Of a stretch of DNA of 64,000 nucleotides, positions 1 to 11,009 are shown in pieces. The stretch is taken from assembly GCA_904066235.2 (NCBI GenBank), contig CAJFCV020000003.1:1364001-1428000 (forward strand), given 5' to 3'. Numbering within the stretch: the stretch's first letter is position 1; the number at the start of each line of letters is the position of its first letter. A model generated the notes under the pieces. The model was not told the origin of the DNA. It worked only from the letters and a program-made list of their open reading frames with translations, and searched no databases. This DNA comes from Bursaphelenchus xylophilus (taxonomy: Eukaryota > Nematoda > Chromadorea > Rhabditida > Aphelenchoididae). A program made the translations under genes and the position numbers.

Positions 1-137
1 ACATTCATCGATAAAACTCGTTGATAGACCAAAATTAGGCAGCTAATTTTTATATATTCTGAATCAGAAAATTTTTGCGAATTTTTTGATATATATCTTG
101 ACCGGTAATTCCACACCCCATAGAAGTACTTTCCTTG
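1..137. repeat. Right arm of a CAAGGAAAGTACCTC-type hairpin element
   Basis: This is the terminal arm of the long hairpin family seen whole at 41208-41668. It carries the same run from GGCAGCTAATTTTTA through GAATCAGAAAATTTTTGCG to the terminus TACTTTCCTTG, followed by TTA at 138-140, the presumed target duplication. The other arm lies before the window. Confidence 0.75.
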
Positions 138-171
138 TTAAATTTTTACCATTTTTTTCTTTCTATTAGTA

Positions 172-655
172 TTTTCATAAAGTTCATTGGACATCTTTTC
201 TCATTCGCACAGTGCATTTTGAACTTTTTCCCGCCCTTGTCGCCAAGGCACAGTGCCTTCTCTTTTCGCACTGTGCAAACCTGAAAAAAGCCGTTTGCAC
301 TGTGCAAACGCTTACGTCGCAGCGACATTTCAAATGCACAGTGCAAAACCAAAAAAAGTGGAATGCACGGTGCAAAAAATTTGGGGATTTTTGTGCACAG
401 TGCGAACCGCGACAGTCATTTTTCCTTTTGCGCACCGTGCAAACCTCAAAAAATCCGATTGCACTGTGCAAATTCTTTAGCAAAATCGCGGCGACGCAGT
501 TGGAAAAAGCCTACGTCGCAGCGACATTTCAAATGCACAGTGCGAAAATAAAAAAGAAAAGTGAAATGCACGGTGCAAAAAATGAATAAAAAATTAAAAC
601 GAGAATTTCTGCGCACAGTGCGGACCGCGAAAAATGTCCATGCACTTTATGAAAA
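172..655. repeat. Hairpin element with TTTTCATAAAGTGC ends, filled with GCACNGTGC palindromes
   Basis: Inverted termini TTTTCATAAAGTTCATTGGAC (left) and GTCCATGCACTTTATGAAAA (right) are flanked by TA on both sides (170-171 and 656-657), which fits a 2-bp TA target duplication. The interior holds about a dozen short palindromes of the form GCACNGTGC separated by about 20-35 bases, and two copies of TACGTCGCAGCGACATTTCA. No transposase is present; several overlapping open frames here are by-products of the repeats. Confidence 0.65.
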
Positions 656-1206
656 TAGAAAAATATAAAGCTACCCAAAAAATCTTTTTTAAATTTCGAT
701 TTTTTTCAAAACCCCAAAAAATTCGGAAATTCCTAAAAATCCCCTCAAGACTACGGTAGCCCGCCAACTCGCCCGTAATTTTCTCCCAGAACAAATTCAA
801 ACACCTTGTTCATCCATAACATTGCTCAAAAAGACAAAAGACTTGCCGCAATGATGGTCATTCGTCTTTCCGACCTTTCTCCCGAAGCCAGATGCCTCCG
901 AAAATCGGAGAGCTTGGGCTGTGATTGCGGGAAAAAAGATCCGAAAATGTTGATTCAAAAGGAGAAGAAAGAGGGTTGAATTGCGATCAAAAAAAATTGG
1001 TTATGGTATGTATTAGCATTTTCACAAAGTGCCTGGACATTTGTCGCGGTCCGCACCGTGCACAAAAACCCGCGATTTTTTGCACCGTGCACTCACCTTT
1101 TTTTGGTTTTGCACTGTGCATTGGAAATATCGCTTCAACGTAGGCTACTGCGCCGCTGCGGGTTTGCTCAAAAATGTGCAAAAGGCTTTTTTGAGGTTTG
1201 CACGGT

Positions 1207-1315
1207 AGGGTTCGGACGGGGTATATACCCGGGGTATATTCCCGGGTATATACCCGGGTATATACCCAAATACCCGAGAGGCCGGGAATTTTCGGGTATT
1301 TATGGGTATATTCAA
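1207..1315. repeat. GGGTATATACCC palindrome cluster, left arm
   Basis: Successive overlapping copies of GGGTATATACCC, itself a perfect palindrome, are followed by looser CGGGTATTTATGGGTAT copies. The block is the inverse of 1655-1740. Confidence 0.7.
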
Positions 1316-1654
1316 AGCACTATTGCATTCAAAAAATGTAAAAAAAGTCGAGTTTTGTCATAAAAAATCAATAAATGTTGACATTTTGTCATAATTTGTT
1401 TTTTGCCTCTCAAAACTTGGTTCTAAGGTTGAAATTTATTGGCCGGAGTAGGAAAATAAACGGAAAAAATTCAAAATCTGACTGCCAAATATTGGATTGC
1501 TAAACTTTTTGATTGTTAAAGTGCTAGTTTTGTTTGTTGTAGTTGGGAAAATAAAGAATATCATTTCAAACATGATTAGGTTAATGAATAACTTGCCACT
1601 TATTCATTAACGACTTCATATTGGTACTATATTGGACTAATTAGGCTAATTTTA

Positions 1655-1740
1655 TAAACACCCGGATATACCCGAGATTTCGGGTATATACCCGGATATA
1701 TACCCGGTTATATACCCGCGTGGTGAATATACCCGAATTT
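1655..1740. repeat. GGGTATATACCC palindrome cluster, right arm
   Basis: Tandem CGGGTATATACCCGGATATA units lie in inverse orientation to 1207-1315, so the pair can fold into a large stem as well as into many small hairpins. Confidence 0.65.
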
Positions 1741-2696
1741 TCCGAACCATATTGCACGGTGCGCAAAGGCAAAAATTCACAGTGCGTTGGGGACGAAAAT
1801 TCAAGATGCACTGTGCGAAAGCGAAAAAATGTCCAGGCATTTTGTGAAAATGATGATATTGCGAAAAAAAAGCAAAAAGTTGCGCAGTGCAAGATGAACT
1901 TTTGCTTTCGCACAGTGTATATAAAGGTGATATAAGTATATATTTAAAAAAATGTTTGCCCAAATCGCGATTTCAAAAGTAAGAAAAAACTCTTCAAGCT
2001 GGCATTTCGTCACATTGCACGTCAAACTGAGGAGTCCGGTGACCGGAATAGACTCTTCGCTATCGGTTTTTTACACTTCGTCTTGATTTCGCAGAGAAAG
2101 AGAGAAAAAAGACACGCAAAAACGTACTCTCTCGCCCCAAAAAATCCCCATTTCTTCCTGGACAAAACGTTTTTTCGTGGCTTTTTTTTGCAAATGGCCG
2201 ATCCATTCACTGGACTGTAGCTTATCTCAGTTTGGCGTGCATTGTCCAAGAAATCTTTTTTATGTTTTGTGGCGAAACACAAAAAAAACCACAAGATTTT
2301 TCTCAACATTCTGGCTACAAAAATGGGTTGTCTCTGACAAAGGCGACCTGATAATCTTACAAGAAAAACATAATCCAAATTTATGCCAAGCTCCAGCCAA
2401 GTCAGAGCGTCGCTTTTTGAGTGACCTCGCCGCGGTCTTCTGACCGAAAATCTCGGCGCAGAACGTGACAATCGCACGTATATCTTGCACGCTACAAAAC
2501 ATGTTGCCATCAAGTCTTTGAAGAGGGACGTCAACAAGCCCCCCTTGACTACTGTACACAATGCCAACTACAAAATATCTACCACTTTTACTGTACTTTA
2601 TACGGCTTTTTGTGGGCCTCGTGTCTCGTTATTTACAAGTTCGATTGTCCTTCATCTTTGACACAATTGTTTGGTTCAAGTCACTGAAATGTTTAG

Positions 2697-3125
2697 CAGG
2701 CGCTACAAACGTGACGTGATGCTCAAATTTGAATGAAATTTGGCACGAACTCAGGGCAATTTTTTCTGCGGGATATACGAGATCTATAGGTCTTAAAAAA
2801 GTGTTCGCGCCTTGCAGAAACAACCGAGATTTTTAGGTCGAAAGTTGGAAAAAATTGAAAGATTTTTTTGCGAATTTTGAGATTAAAAATTTTCATGCCT
2901 ATTTCTACCGTAGGGACTGATGTCTCCACGAAAAAAGAAGATTTTTTCCCTCGCAAAACTGGCAAAGATATGGCCAAAAAGTGGTTCTCTCTGACCGCTC
3001 TCCGCGTTTTGCGTACTCTCTCGACCGCAAAGACCGCTGAATATCTCGGCTCTCCCTGCAAAGCGCAAGCTAAAATTTTTTGGAATTGATATGTCACCTA
3101 TGACCAAAGTGTGTGCAAAATTCAA
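2697..3125. repeat. Diverged internal region of the CAGGGGAAGTAC element family
   Basis: It contains the family's signature blocks in order: a GATGAAACTTGGCAC-like block, CAGAAACAACCGAGATTTTTAG, CATGCCTATTTCTACCGTA, CTCTGACCGCTCTCCGCGTT, AATATCTCGGCT, and GCAAGCTAAAATTTT. The clean CAGGGGAAGTAC termini and target duplication are not recognisable, so this is an old, decayed copy. Confidence 0.6.
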
Positions 3126-3395
3126 AAAAAAAAGAGTAATTGCCGCAACTTTGAACATTTTCCTTGTAAATATTTTTTTTAAATTTGCTCTCTAAGAAGT
3201 CGCTATGACGACATGTTGCCACTTTTTTTGTAAAACTATAGACTTTGAAAATAAAATTTTTTTTGAAAGTACAGAAAAGTAGCTGGGACATGAAGGTTGT
3301 CAACAAAGTAAAAAGTTTACTCAAAAGCCTTTTATTGTACAGCTATTGTTACGGCGCACCGCGGTGTAACAATATCTTTGGCCAATTTTTTAGTA

Positions 3396-4017
3396 ATCAG
3401 TTTGTAAAGTCGCTGGAGCGAGGCTTAGCGTTTGCACTGTGCAAAAAGCAAGAAATTGCACAGTGCAAATAAACTTTTGTTTTCGCACCGTGCATGTCGC
3501 CGAACACGCACTGTGCGGAAAGCAAAAAATTGCACAGTGCAAAGTGAACTCTTCTTTTCGCACCGTGCATGTCGCCGAACACGCACTGTGCAAAAAGAAG
3601 TCAGGATGCGAGCGACAGCCTAAAAAAGATTATTGCACAGTGCAAGGTGAACTTTTGTTTTTGCACGGTGCATGTCGCCGAAGATGCACTGTGCAAAAAG
3701 AAGTCAGGGTGCGAGCGACAGCCCAAAAAAGATTATTGCACAGTGCAAGGTGAACTTTTGTTTTTGCACGGTGCATGTCGCCGAAGATGCACTGTGCAAA
3801 AAGAAGTCAGGGTGCGAGCGACAGCCCAAAAAAGATTATTGCACAGTGCAAGGTGAACTTTTGTTTTCGCACAGTGCATGTCGCCGAACACGCACTGTGC
3901 AAAAAGAAGTCAGGGTGCGAGCGACAGCCCAAAAAAGATTATTGCACAGTGCAAACAAACTTTTGTTTTCGCACAGTGCACGCCAAAAAAATCACTCCAG
4001 CGACATTGCCAACGAAA
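3396..4017. repeat. GTTCGCAAAGTCGCTGG-type hairpin element enclosing a tandem array
   Basis: The left end (TTTGTAAAGTCGCTGGAGCG) and the inverse right end (CACTCCAGCGACATTGCCAAC) match the ends of the cleaner copy at 54297-54449. TA lies outside both ends. The body is almost entirely the 103-bp tandem array described separately. Confidence 0.55.
3460..3985. repeat. 103-bp tandem repeat array with embedded GCACNGTGC palindromes
   Basis: Near-identical units repeat every 103 bases; the phrase CATGTCGCCGAA recurs near 3569, 3672, 3775 and 3878, preceded by shorter variants. Each full unit holds three palindromes (TGCACAGTGCA, GCACGGTGC or GCACAGTGC, and GCACTGTGC) plus AAGAAGTCAGGGTGCGAGCG. Because 103 is not a multiple of three, the array shifts frame each unit and cannot be a protein repeat; the open frames across it are by-products. 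Confidence 0.85.
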
Positions 4018-4437
4018 TAGAGTGCCAAAAAAAGTTTCTACAACCCATAGAAAACCAAAAAATCCCAATTTTTCGCTCTCTCAATTCCTTAAAAATCCAA
4101 AATCCCCCAAAATTACTCATAAAATTTCGGCGCTTTATAGTGCATCATTTATCTGCTCGGCGTCCCACTCCCAGCGGCTTTATCCGTTCGCCGTTTTCAA
4201 AAGCGGATAAGTCCCTGCTAAAAATAACGGATAAGACCCCGTTGCAGAACATGAACAGAATGAACAATGACAAGAATGCAAGCAGATGAGGGACTGTTAC
4301 CGAAGGAAACGGGGCTGAGAAAAATTTTTGCGACAAGTCACGGACTAGAAAAGTTCAGATCGCGCTCTGCAAGGAAAACCAGGGCGCAAGCTGCAAAATA
4401 TCTGGGCCAGAAAAAGGAAGTTTTTCCTGACCAACTA

Positions 4438-4595
4438 TCAATCTGTCGGGAAAATAATAAGCATTTTGTGACTGGACCAATTGTCGTCGCTGAAGTGAAA
4501 AGCAACTTGATTTTTGCCTTGAAGACAATTCATTTTCCCAGCGGCGATACGATTTTCGATGCGACAGAGCGCTCATTATTTTCCCGACAGACTTC
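4438..4595. repeat. TCAGTCTGTCGGG hairpin element
   Basis: The left end TCAATCTGTCGGGAAAATAA and the inverse right end TTATTTTCCCGACAGACT enclose the AGCAC subfamily core (GAAGTGAAAAGCAACTTGAT; CGATGCGACAGAGCGCTC). TA precedes the left end. The flanks resemble those of the copies near 5639 and 6955. Confidence 0.75.
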
Positions 4596-4732
4596 TACAA
4601 AAATTTTTTTCCGCGTTATGCTGAAGCAATCGAGATTTTGAAGAGTTTTATATTTGGAGGAACACTTGACCTAAAGGAATGATAAGACGTCGTAGCAAGG
4701 CTTACTGATGCTACGAGGCCGACACGTATAAC

Positions 4733-4913
4733 TGTGAGGCAGAACGACCGAACTTCAAGCCCGAATTCCCACGGAAATCATCATTTATTATTCAAATTTG
4801 TTTGTACTTTCCTACGTGGGATTTCCCTATATAAGGGCCGCTTTTCACTCAATAAATCACTTGAACTCGAGCTTCTCGTCTTATCGTGTGGTTGTCTTCC
4901 GGGCCTCTCGACA
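4733..4913 (+). mobile_element. Solo LTR-like sequence
   Basis: It runs TGTGAGGC to TCTCGACA, that is TG...CA. It has a TATATAAG promoter-like box near 4832 and an AATAAA signal near 4851, the order expected in a long terminal repeat. Flanking 5-mers ATAAC and ATAAA differ by one base, compatible with a decayed target duplication. Related copies lie at 9519-9699 and 23002-23160 in the opposite orientation. No internal retrotransposon genes are present. Confidence 0.6.
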
Positions 4914-5638
4914 ATAAAACATGCCAAATTTGCGGAAAATACGTTATTATAATAATGTTGCTTACTGCCTACAGTATCCTATATATGTCACAACTACCCT
5001 CACTTTCGCCCGCCCCTGACCTCACTAGTCTCCTAAACTCCTCACTCCTCTGCTCCGCTTTATATCCCATCCATAAACGTTGGGCCGAGACGATGGCGTG
5101 GCCACTCTCCCCGAATTTTACACCATCAACGTCAATTGTTACGGAGAGTGTAAAATTATGAAGTCAGCGGGGAAAAACCCGGGCCCTCTGCACGAAAATA
5201 GCCGGAATGGTCGCGAGCGCGGCGAGTGGGATTTCGTGGAATTTGGCGGTAAACCGAATTGCGCAAGCGGTCCGAGCGCCGGAGGGCAGGGAGTTGCGTG
5301 GGTTCGTATTCTGCTAAGATTTGTTAAACTTTAATTCGAAAAAAGTGGTTTTAAAAAAGGTCCAGAGAATATGATGGAAATGTGGAAATGAATGAAAGGC
5401 CATGTCCACAATTTCATTTTGCTTAGTATATATAGTCACTAAAAATTCTGGCAGTTTTGTATTACTGTAACAAAAATTTTTTTCTATCAGTCTGTCTGGA
5501 AAATAATGAACAAAATGTCCGTGACTTGTTGCGACAAGTCACGGACTAGAAAAGTTCAGGTCACGGTCTGCAAGGAAGCCAGGGCGCAAGCTGCAAAATA
5601 CCAAGGCCAGAAAGAGGAAGTTTCCCCCTGATGAACTA

Positions 5639-5795
5639 TCAGTCTGTCGTGAAAATAATGAGCACTTTGTGGCTGTGCCAAATACCGTCGCTGAAGTGAA
5701 AAGAAATTCGATTTTGCCGCGCCACAATTCATTTTCTCGGCGGTGATCAAGATTTTCGATGCGACAGAATGCTCATTATTTTCTCGACAGACTCT
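5639..5795. repeat. TCAGTCTGTCGGG hairpin element
   Basis: It has the ends TCAGTCTGTCGTGAAAATAA and TTATTTTCTCGACAGACT with the AGCAC subfamily core. A truncated left end of the same family begins at about 5487. The preceding 115 bases (from GCGACAAGTCACGGACTAGA) also precede the copy at 4438. Confidence 0.7.
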
Positions 5796-6359
5796 TTTTC
5801 AAAGGTTTGTAGACTTTTTGTCACCGTGAAAAATCCCCATTTTGCACTGTGCAACCAGAATATCGCCGCAACGCAAACTTTTTTTTTTATTTTTATTACT
5901 GTAACAGAAAAATTACATATAAAAATGAACCCCACGTGAAAATCTAACAGTAAATTTTTATATGGAACACTGCAGTATAGACTGCAAAAAATAATACGTC
6001 AACTTTTTTTATTCAAAAGCAAGGTTGCTGTAAAAAATTTTCAAAAACAACAAATGATGACTTACACGGTAAAATACAAAATTTTATCTTATTTGTTCAC
6101 AAGATACCTTTAACAAAATTGTTTTATAGATTGATATATTCAATATTACATCAAATAACCACCAAATCTATGGCCTTTTCCCCTCAACCTTTCATAATTT
6201 CAAAAAAAATTGTAAACCCGGATTTACAGCGCCGCCAAAGCGAAAAACTGACAAATCCACGCGAAAATGATGAGAATTCATCGTAAGCAAGGGCTATATT
6301 CCACTAACGCACCACCCTCATCATGTCAAAAACATGATTCAAAAGAAAATTTGGTGTCC

Positions 6360-6720
6360 AATGACATCATAATCGATTATATTATGAGCGGTCTCGCGCA
6401 GCGCCCGACCCGAAAACTGAGCTGGAACCCGGCCGGTTGGGTGTTCCTTTTATTGGCGGGCGGCGTCGACGAAACCCAATCCCCGGCGGACCAGAAACCG
6501 AGAGCGGGTCGAGGGCCGGTGGCCACGCCCTTTTTTGTCCCGCATTTTTTTGCGATGTAAATGGGGCGAAATCGGGCATGAATAATATGATAAGTAAGCG
6601 GGAATTGGGGAACTTATTATGACCCGAACCCGTCATGACCTGCGCCGATAATTGGATACGAAGCGGGCCGCTGATTACCGATTCCAGGGTAAACAGAGCG
6701 GCCCGGAAATAGAACAAGGG
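6360..6720. other. GC-rich single-copy-looking stretch, no gene seen
   Basis: It is markedly more GC-rich than its surroundings (for example GGGCGGCGTCGACG) and has open frames on both strands, but no recognisable protein, splice pattern or repeat. A high GC content alone lengthens open frames by chance. Confidence 0.4.
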
Positions 6721-6954
6721 GTGACGGTCGGGTTACGTCGAAGATAATCTGCAAATTATAAGCGTTGACGATTGCTGGCGAACGGAAATGGAGCCGCGGA
6801 ATGTTCGCGAAGCACGGTAATGTGTGAAAAGTGGGGTAAAAGCTTTGAGACAAGTGTTTTCTTCTGGGAGCTACACTTGACTCAAATAAAATAAAAGGTA
6901 AAATAGGGCGAAAAAAGGTGATAAAAGTTAAAAAAGGATATTTTGAGGAAGATA

Positions 6955-7091
6955 TCAATCTGTCGGGAAAATAATGAGCACAATGTCGCTGCCGCCGAGC
7001 GCGTCGCTGAAGTGAAAAGAAATTTGATTTTGCCGCGAGACAATGCGGTTTTTGATGCGACAAAGTGTTCATTATTTTCCCGATAGACTGA
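6955..7091. repeat. TCAGTCTGTCGGG hairpin element
   Basis: It runs TCAATCTGTCGGGAAAATAA to CCCGATAGACTGA with TA on both sides. The AGCAC subfamily core is shortened. The downstream flank (CGCGTTATGCAGAAACATAC, then CAACACTTGACCC) resembles that of the copy at 4438. Confidence 0.75.
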
Positions 7092-7899
7092 TAAAAAATT
7101 TCAACCGCGTTATGCAGAAACATACGCGATTTTGCAAAGTTTCATTTCCCGGGCAACACTTGACCCAAAAAATGATATTTAAATTATCGTAGAAAGACAT
7201 GGCACAGGTTTAAATTTAATTTTTTATAGCCATATGCATATTTTTTGCTCATTTTTTTGGAAAAAAAACTAAAATTTTTTGTTATTTAAGAAAATCTTGA
7301 AGATCGCATCATTTTTATAGTTTATTTTTGCTCTACAGTAACAACAAAAATCAAAATTATACAATTGAACTTGCAAACCGTGAAATTTTTAAATTTTTTT
7401 TTCCAAAATTAATTTAATATCATTTTACACTGTATTATTACATACGTAAACTTTTTTTTAATTGTTAAACAATTCTCAGTCTAATAGTGTGTTAGATGCA
7501 AAAAAAGTGTATTACTACGGGCAGACATTACAAAAAATCTTAGACCAACTTTCAGACCACTGACTAAGCAGTCTGGGTGCAACTTACAACGATTTTCAAA
7601 GGTGGCCGAGACTTTTTTTCGGTGGTTTGCAAGCTACACTGTAAATTATAGGTCTAACAACTTGTAAAACTAAAAAAAAATGCGAAAATATTTATTTATT
7701 TTTTGTGATTTCCGCTTGAAAATATTAGACTCTATGATTACTGGGATGCGTAATGTCTCCAAAACGTATCCGCTGTTTTCTAGCGGCCCGAAAAACGTCA
7801 TATTCGAAGAATTTTTTTCTCTAACCTACTCTCTTCCTTTCGCATGCTGTCTCGTAAAATTAAATTTCAGCTTGATTTTTAGCGAACCGTGAAATTTTT

Positions 7900-8130
7900 T
7901 TACATAAAATAATCTCTTTCCACTCTAAAGGAGAGAAAAATATGGCAAAAAGGGTTTTTTCTCTGACCGCTCTCCGCATTTTGCGTACTCTCTCATCGGC
8001 AAAGATTGTTGAATATCTCGACTGCCCTTGCAGAAAGTGAGACAAAACTTTTCGCAGCTGTTCTATAACCCATCTAGAGTACATATACCAAATTTGAAGA
8101 AAATCGAACCGCTGCCCTGCGGGCATTGAG
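7900..8130. repeat. Fragment of the CAGGGGAAGTAC family
   Basis: It carries the internal blocks CTCTGACCGCTCTCCGCATT, GCGTACTCTCTC and TTGAATATCTCGACTGCC of that family, without termini. Confidence 0.5.
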
Positions 8131-9039
8131 CAAAACAAAAATTTTTACGGAAAATCTTTTGGAGCCCAAGAAAAATTTTAAAAAGATTGCGGAAGAAAAA
8201 AATGCGAAAAGTAAACAAGTCTGCGGTAAATAGGCTACATTTTCGTGGACAATCTGCCAAAACCAGCGAACGCTGGAGCTCTTTTATGCCGACTGTCATA
8301 TTACACCACTTCCTGAGCCCACCGAAAACAAAACATGACTCAAAGAACGGGGCAGGGCGATTTCTCTGGTAATCTAATACTTCCTAATAAGTCAGAATTC
8401 GAGGAAGGTCCGTTTGATGAAGAAAAATAAATATTTTGCAACTCCTATACATGTATGCGACGTTTTCGATTTGAGCTGAAACGCCCACGGATCTGCAGAG
8501 CGTTGAGAAAAATTTTGCGGAAATTTAGCCAACGTTTTGTCGTAAAATTTTTGGAAAGCAATGTGCTTTCCAATACGTGTCAATACTAATTTTTATTAGG
8601 TTGTCCAATAAGTAATGTCGTTTTCAAGAGGGGCAGTTCCCAAAGTTTATAAAAAAGTAAACGACTATAAAATTTTGCAATATTGCACCGTTTTGTAGCC
8701 GAGAAATCAAGCTTTCGTTCCATATATCATTTGCTATATTTGGGTTAAATTACAGTAATTTAGCCCTAATCCAAAATTAGCAAAAAAAAGTCGATTCGCG
8801 CCAACCTGCGGCTGCAGATTTGGTGCGAGACTGCGGCGAGGCGAGACACTTTGCTGCGCCAAATCCACATTATTTCCCCGAAGAACTGATAGGCTATAGT
8901 TGAAACCCCAAATATGTTTAGTCAAGCCTCTGTGCAACAAATGTGGGGTACAAAAGTATTTTTATGCCGTGCTAGACAATTTGATAGGCCCACCAAGCAC
9001 GTACACAAAAAGTACGAGATGATTTTCAAGGAGAAATTC

Positions 9040-9330
9040 ACGGTGCACAGTGCGAAATGAATGTTTTTGAAAAGGGTTGAAACTGCACAGTGCATTTTTC
9101 GTTTGCACTGTGCAGATTGTTTGTCGCGCAAACCCACTTCGCGACACAGCTGCACTGTGCAAAAACATGTCAAAACTTTGTTGGATCGCTTAGTACGCCT
9201 TGTCAAAAGTGAATAGACTTTTTTTGCGGCACTGTTCATTTTGTCACTTTTTGCACTGTGCAATGTCTGTCGCGCGCGCAAAATTCGCGGCAGCACAGTT
9301 GAAAAGCCTTGAGCCGCGGCGATTTCCGGT
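9040..9330. repeat. Cluster of GCACNGTGC palindromes
   Basis: Five or more copies (GTGCACAGTGCG, TGCACAGTGCA, TGCACTGTGCA and variants) lie within about 270 bases, next to GTCGCGCGCGCAAAATTCGC. No clear outer inverted termini were found. Confidence 0.6.
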
Positions 9331-9518
9331 GCAAAAATTGCGACAACAAATCTACGAACTTTCGAAACGGCATAGTTTATCAACAAATTTCGGAGGCCCT
9401 AAAAGGCAATTTGTAGGCCGAAACAAAACTTTAACTAAAGCTTTCTATAGCAAAAAAAAATCTTGTGGACCCTGTCGCTGTACAGAGCTTTTTCATGTAC
9501 ATCGGCCAACTTGTGGAC

Positions 9519-9699
9519 TGTCGAAAGACCCGACAACCCAGTAACGAGACAAGAAGAGAGCTCAAGAGTCAAGTGATTTATTCAGTGGAAAGCAGGCCTT
9601 TTATAGGGAAGCCCCACGTAGGAAAGTACAATCAAATTTGAATAAATGCAGATCGTTCCTCGTTGGAACCATCTCGAAGTTCGGTCGTTCCACCTCACA
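9519..9699 (-). mobile_element. Solo LTR-like sequence
   Basis: This is the inverse of the 4733-4913 sequence: TGTCGAAAG at one end and CACCTCACA at the other, with the AGTGATTTATTCAGTGGAAA and CTTTTATAGGGAAGCCCC blocks (polyadenylation signal and TATA box on the minus strand). Flanking 5-mers TGGAC and TGCAC differ by one base, supporting an LTR-type 5-bp target duplication. Confidence 0.6.
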
Positions 9700-10410
9700 T
9701 GCACCAACATAAAACTGCTCCCAAAAACTTGCAGATGATTCCAACGAACCTTCTACAAGTCCAGCCCCAACTTGCATCAACTGAACTTTCCTAGCCCACC
9801 AACAAATTATCCGACTTACCCCAAAAAAAGGTCAAAACTCTCTGCTTTGCGTCATAATTCGCAAAAACAGAGTCACAAAATGGAAAGCAAATGCCGATCA
9901 ATTGCAAGCCACCGTGCAATGGCATATGACCTGTGACTTTATGAAAGGTCAATTGACGTCGACCTATGTCATCACTGACATAGGGCTTGGGAAATTTGCA
10001 ACAAATTTCCGGAGCGCTTCGCCAGCGAAAAATATCATGGTAAACAGATGATGTAAACGCAAATTTGTAGCACGAGGTTCAAGTGCGTCAACGATGAGTT
10101 CATGAAATTTAAAAAAACTTTGCATTCGACTTGCACGTCAATTGAGCTGAAGCTGACGTGCAGCTCAACACGGAGGCGACCCGAAACCCGCTATTCGCGT
10201 CATCCGACCCGTTTATGCGCGCGTGTCACGAACATGCCGAGAGCGGTGAAACCAACCGTACTAACCGGCATTACCGATGGCATGCAGGAGCGAGGGGAAA
10301 TTGGCAAAGTGGAGCGAGTTCGAAAGAGGGCAATGTGGGCGCAATGATAGGGCTAAATAATTTTGCAGCTTTTGCATTAGTTTAGTTGAGTTTTTTTTTT
10401 AGTGGAAATA

Positions 10411-10669
10411 CAGTGGGGGACCTGATCCAGCGGCAAAAAACTTACCATGTTGCATCCGGGAAGTATCAAAAATGTGGCAAAATGCTTCCCTCTTTAAGTG
10501 AAAAAAAGCTTTGTTTTGAAGGGCGCTCCCTTTTTCCTTACAAAAAGAGCGGGCGCGCTTTTGAAATCGGGGAGTCTTATCTCTTGGAGAGGGAGGCATT
10601 TTGCCACATTTTTGATACTACCCGGATGCAAAATGATGTTTTTTTGCCACTGGATCAGGTCCGCCACTG
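10411..10669. mobile_element. Tc1/mariner-like MITE (CAGTG..GGACCTGATCC ends)
   Basis: A nearly full-length palindrome runs from CAGTGGGGGACCTGATCC to GGATCAGGTCCGCCACTG with TA on both sides. CAGTG next to a TA duplication is the classic Tc1/mariner arrangement. It is 259 bases long with no coding capacity. Confidence 0.85.
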
Positions 10670-10785
10670 TAGTACCGCCTGTGTGATAGTAGTCGTATCT
10701 TTTTCCCAACGGACCTTTTCGCTTCTAACCAGTCAACTCTCTGTGCAACGAATTGCTAAAAACCAAAAAAATGTGTTTTCAATCA

Positions 10786-10885
10786 CAGTGACAAACCTGA
10801 TCCAGCGGCAAAAACGTATCATTTTGCATCCGGGAAGTATCACAAATGTGGCAAAATACCTCCTTCTCCAAGTGAAAACAGCCGA
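10786..10885. mobile_element. Tc1-like MITE, one arm only
   Basis: The left arm CAGTGACAAACCTGATCCAG continues through CATTTTGCATCCGGGAAG and GGCAAAATACCTCC, and then joins CAGGGGAAGTAC-family sequence (AGTACGCAAAGCGCGGAGAG) instead of its own right arm. Confidence 0.6.
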
Positions 10886-11009
10886 TATTGAACGATTTTT
10901 GCGACCAGAAAAAAGTACGCAAAGCGCGGAGAGCGGTCAGAGGAAAGCTTTTTTTTGGCCGTATCTTTTTCAGTCTCGTGAAGAGAATCTATTTTTTTAG
11001 GAAACATTA

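Larger units (their letters stand above)
1017..1852. repeat. Larger hairpin element with CATTTTCACAAAGTGCC ends
   Basis: The left end CATTTTCACAAAGTGCCTGG at 1017 is matched by its inverse ending at 1852. Both are followed inward by GGACAT and by GCACNGTGC palindromes. Inside are two inverted blocks of GGGTATATACCC units (1207-1315 and 1655-1740) separated by about 340 bases of AT-rich sequence. It appears to be a long relative of the element at 172-655. Confidence 0.55.

Noticed and set aside
2022..2567. 181-codon minus-strand open frame
   Set aside because: No recognisable protein, no splice context, and the composition (Arg/Phe/Lys-rich) fits translation of noncoding AT-rich DNA.
3396..4017. 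CRISPR-like array (regularly repeated palindromic units)
   Set aside because: The full 103-bp unit is repeated with no variable spacers, and the surroundings are eukaryotic.
3672..4289. 205-codon plus-strand open frame across the 103-bp array
   Set aside because: The unit length is not a multiple of three, so each unit is read in a different frame; the repeated peptides are by-products of the DNA repeat.
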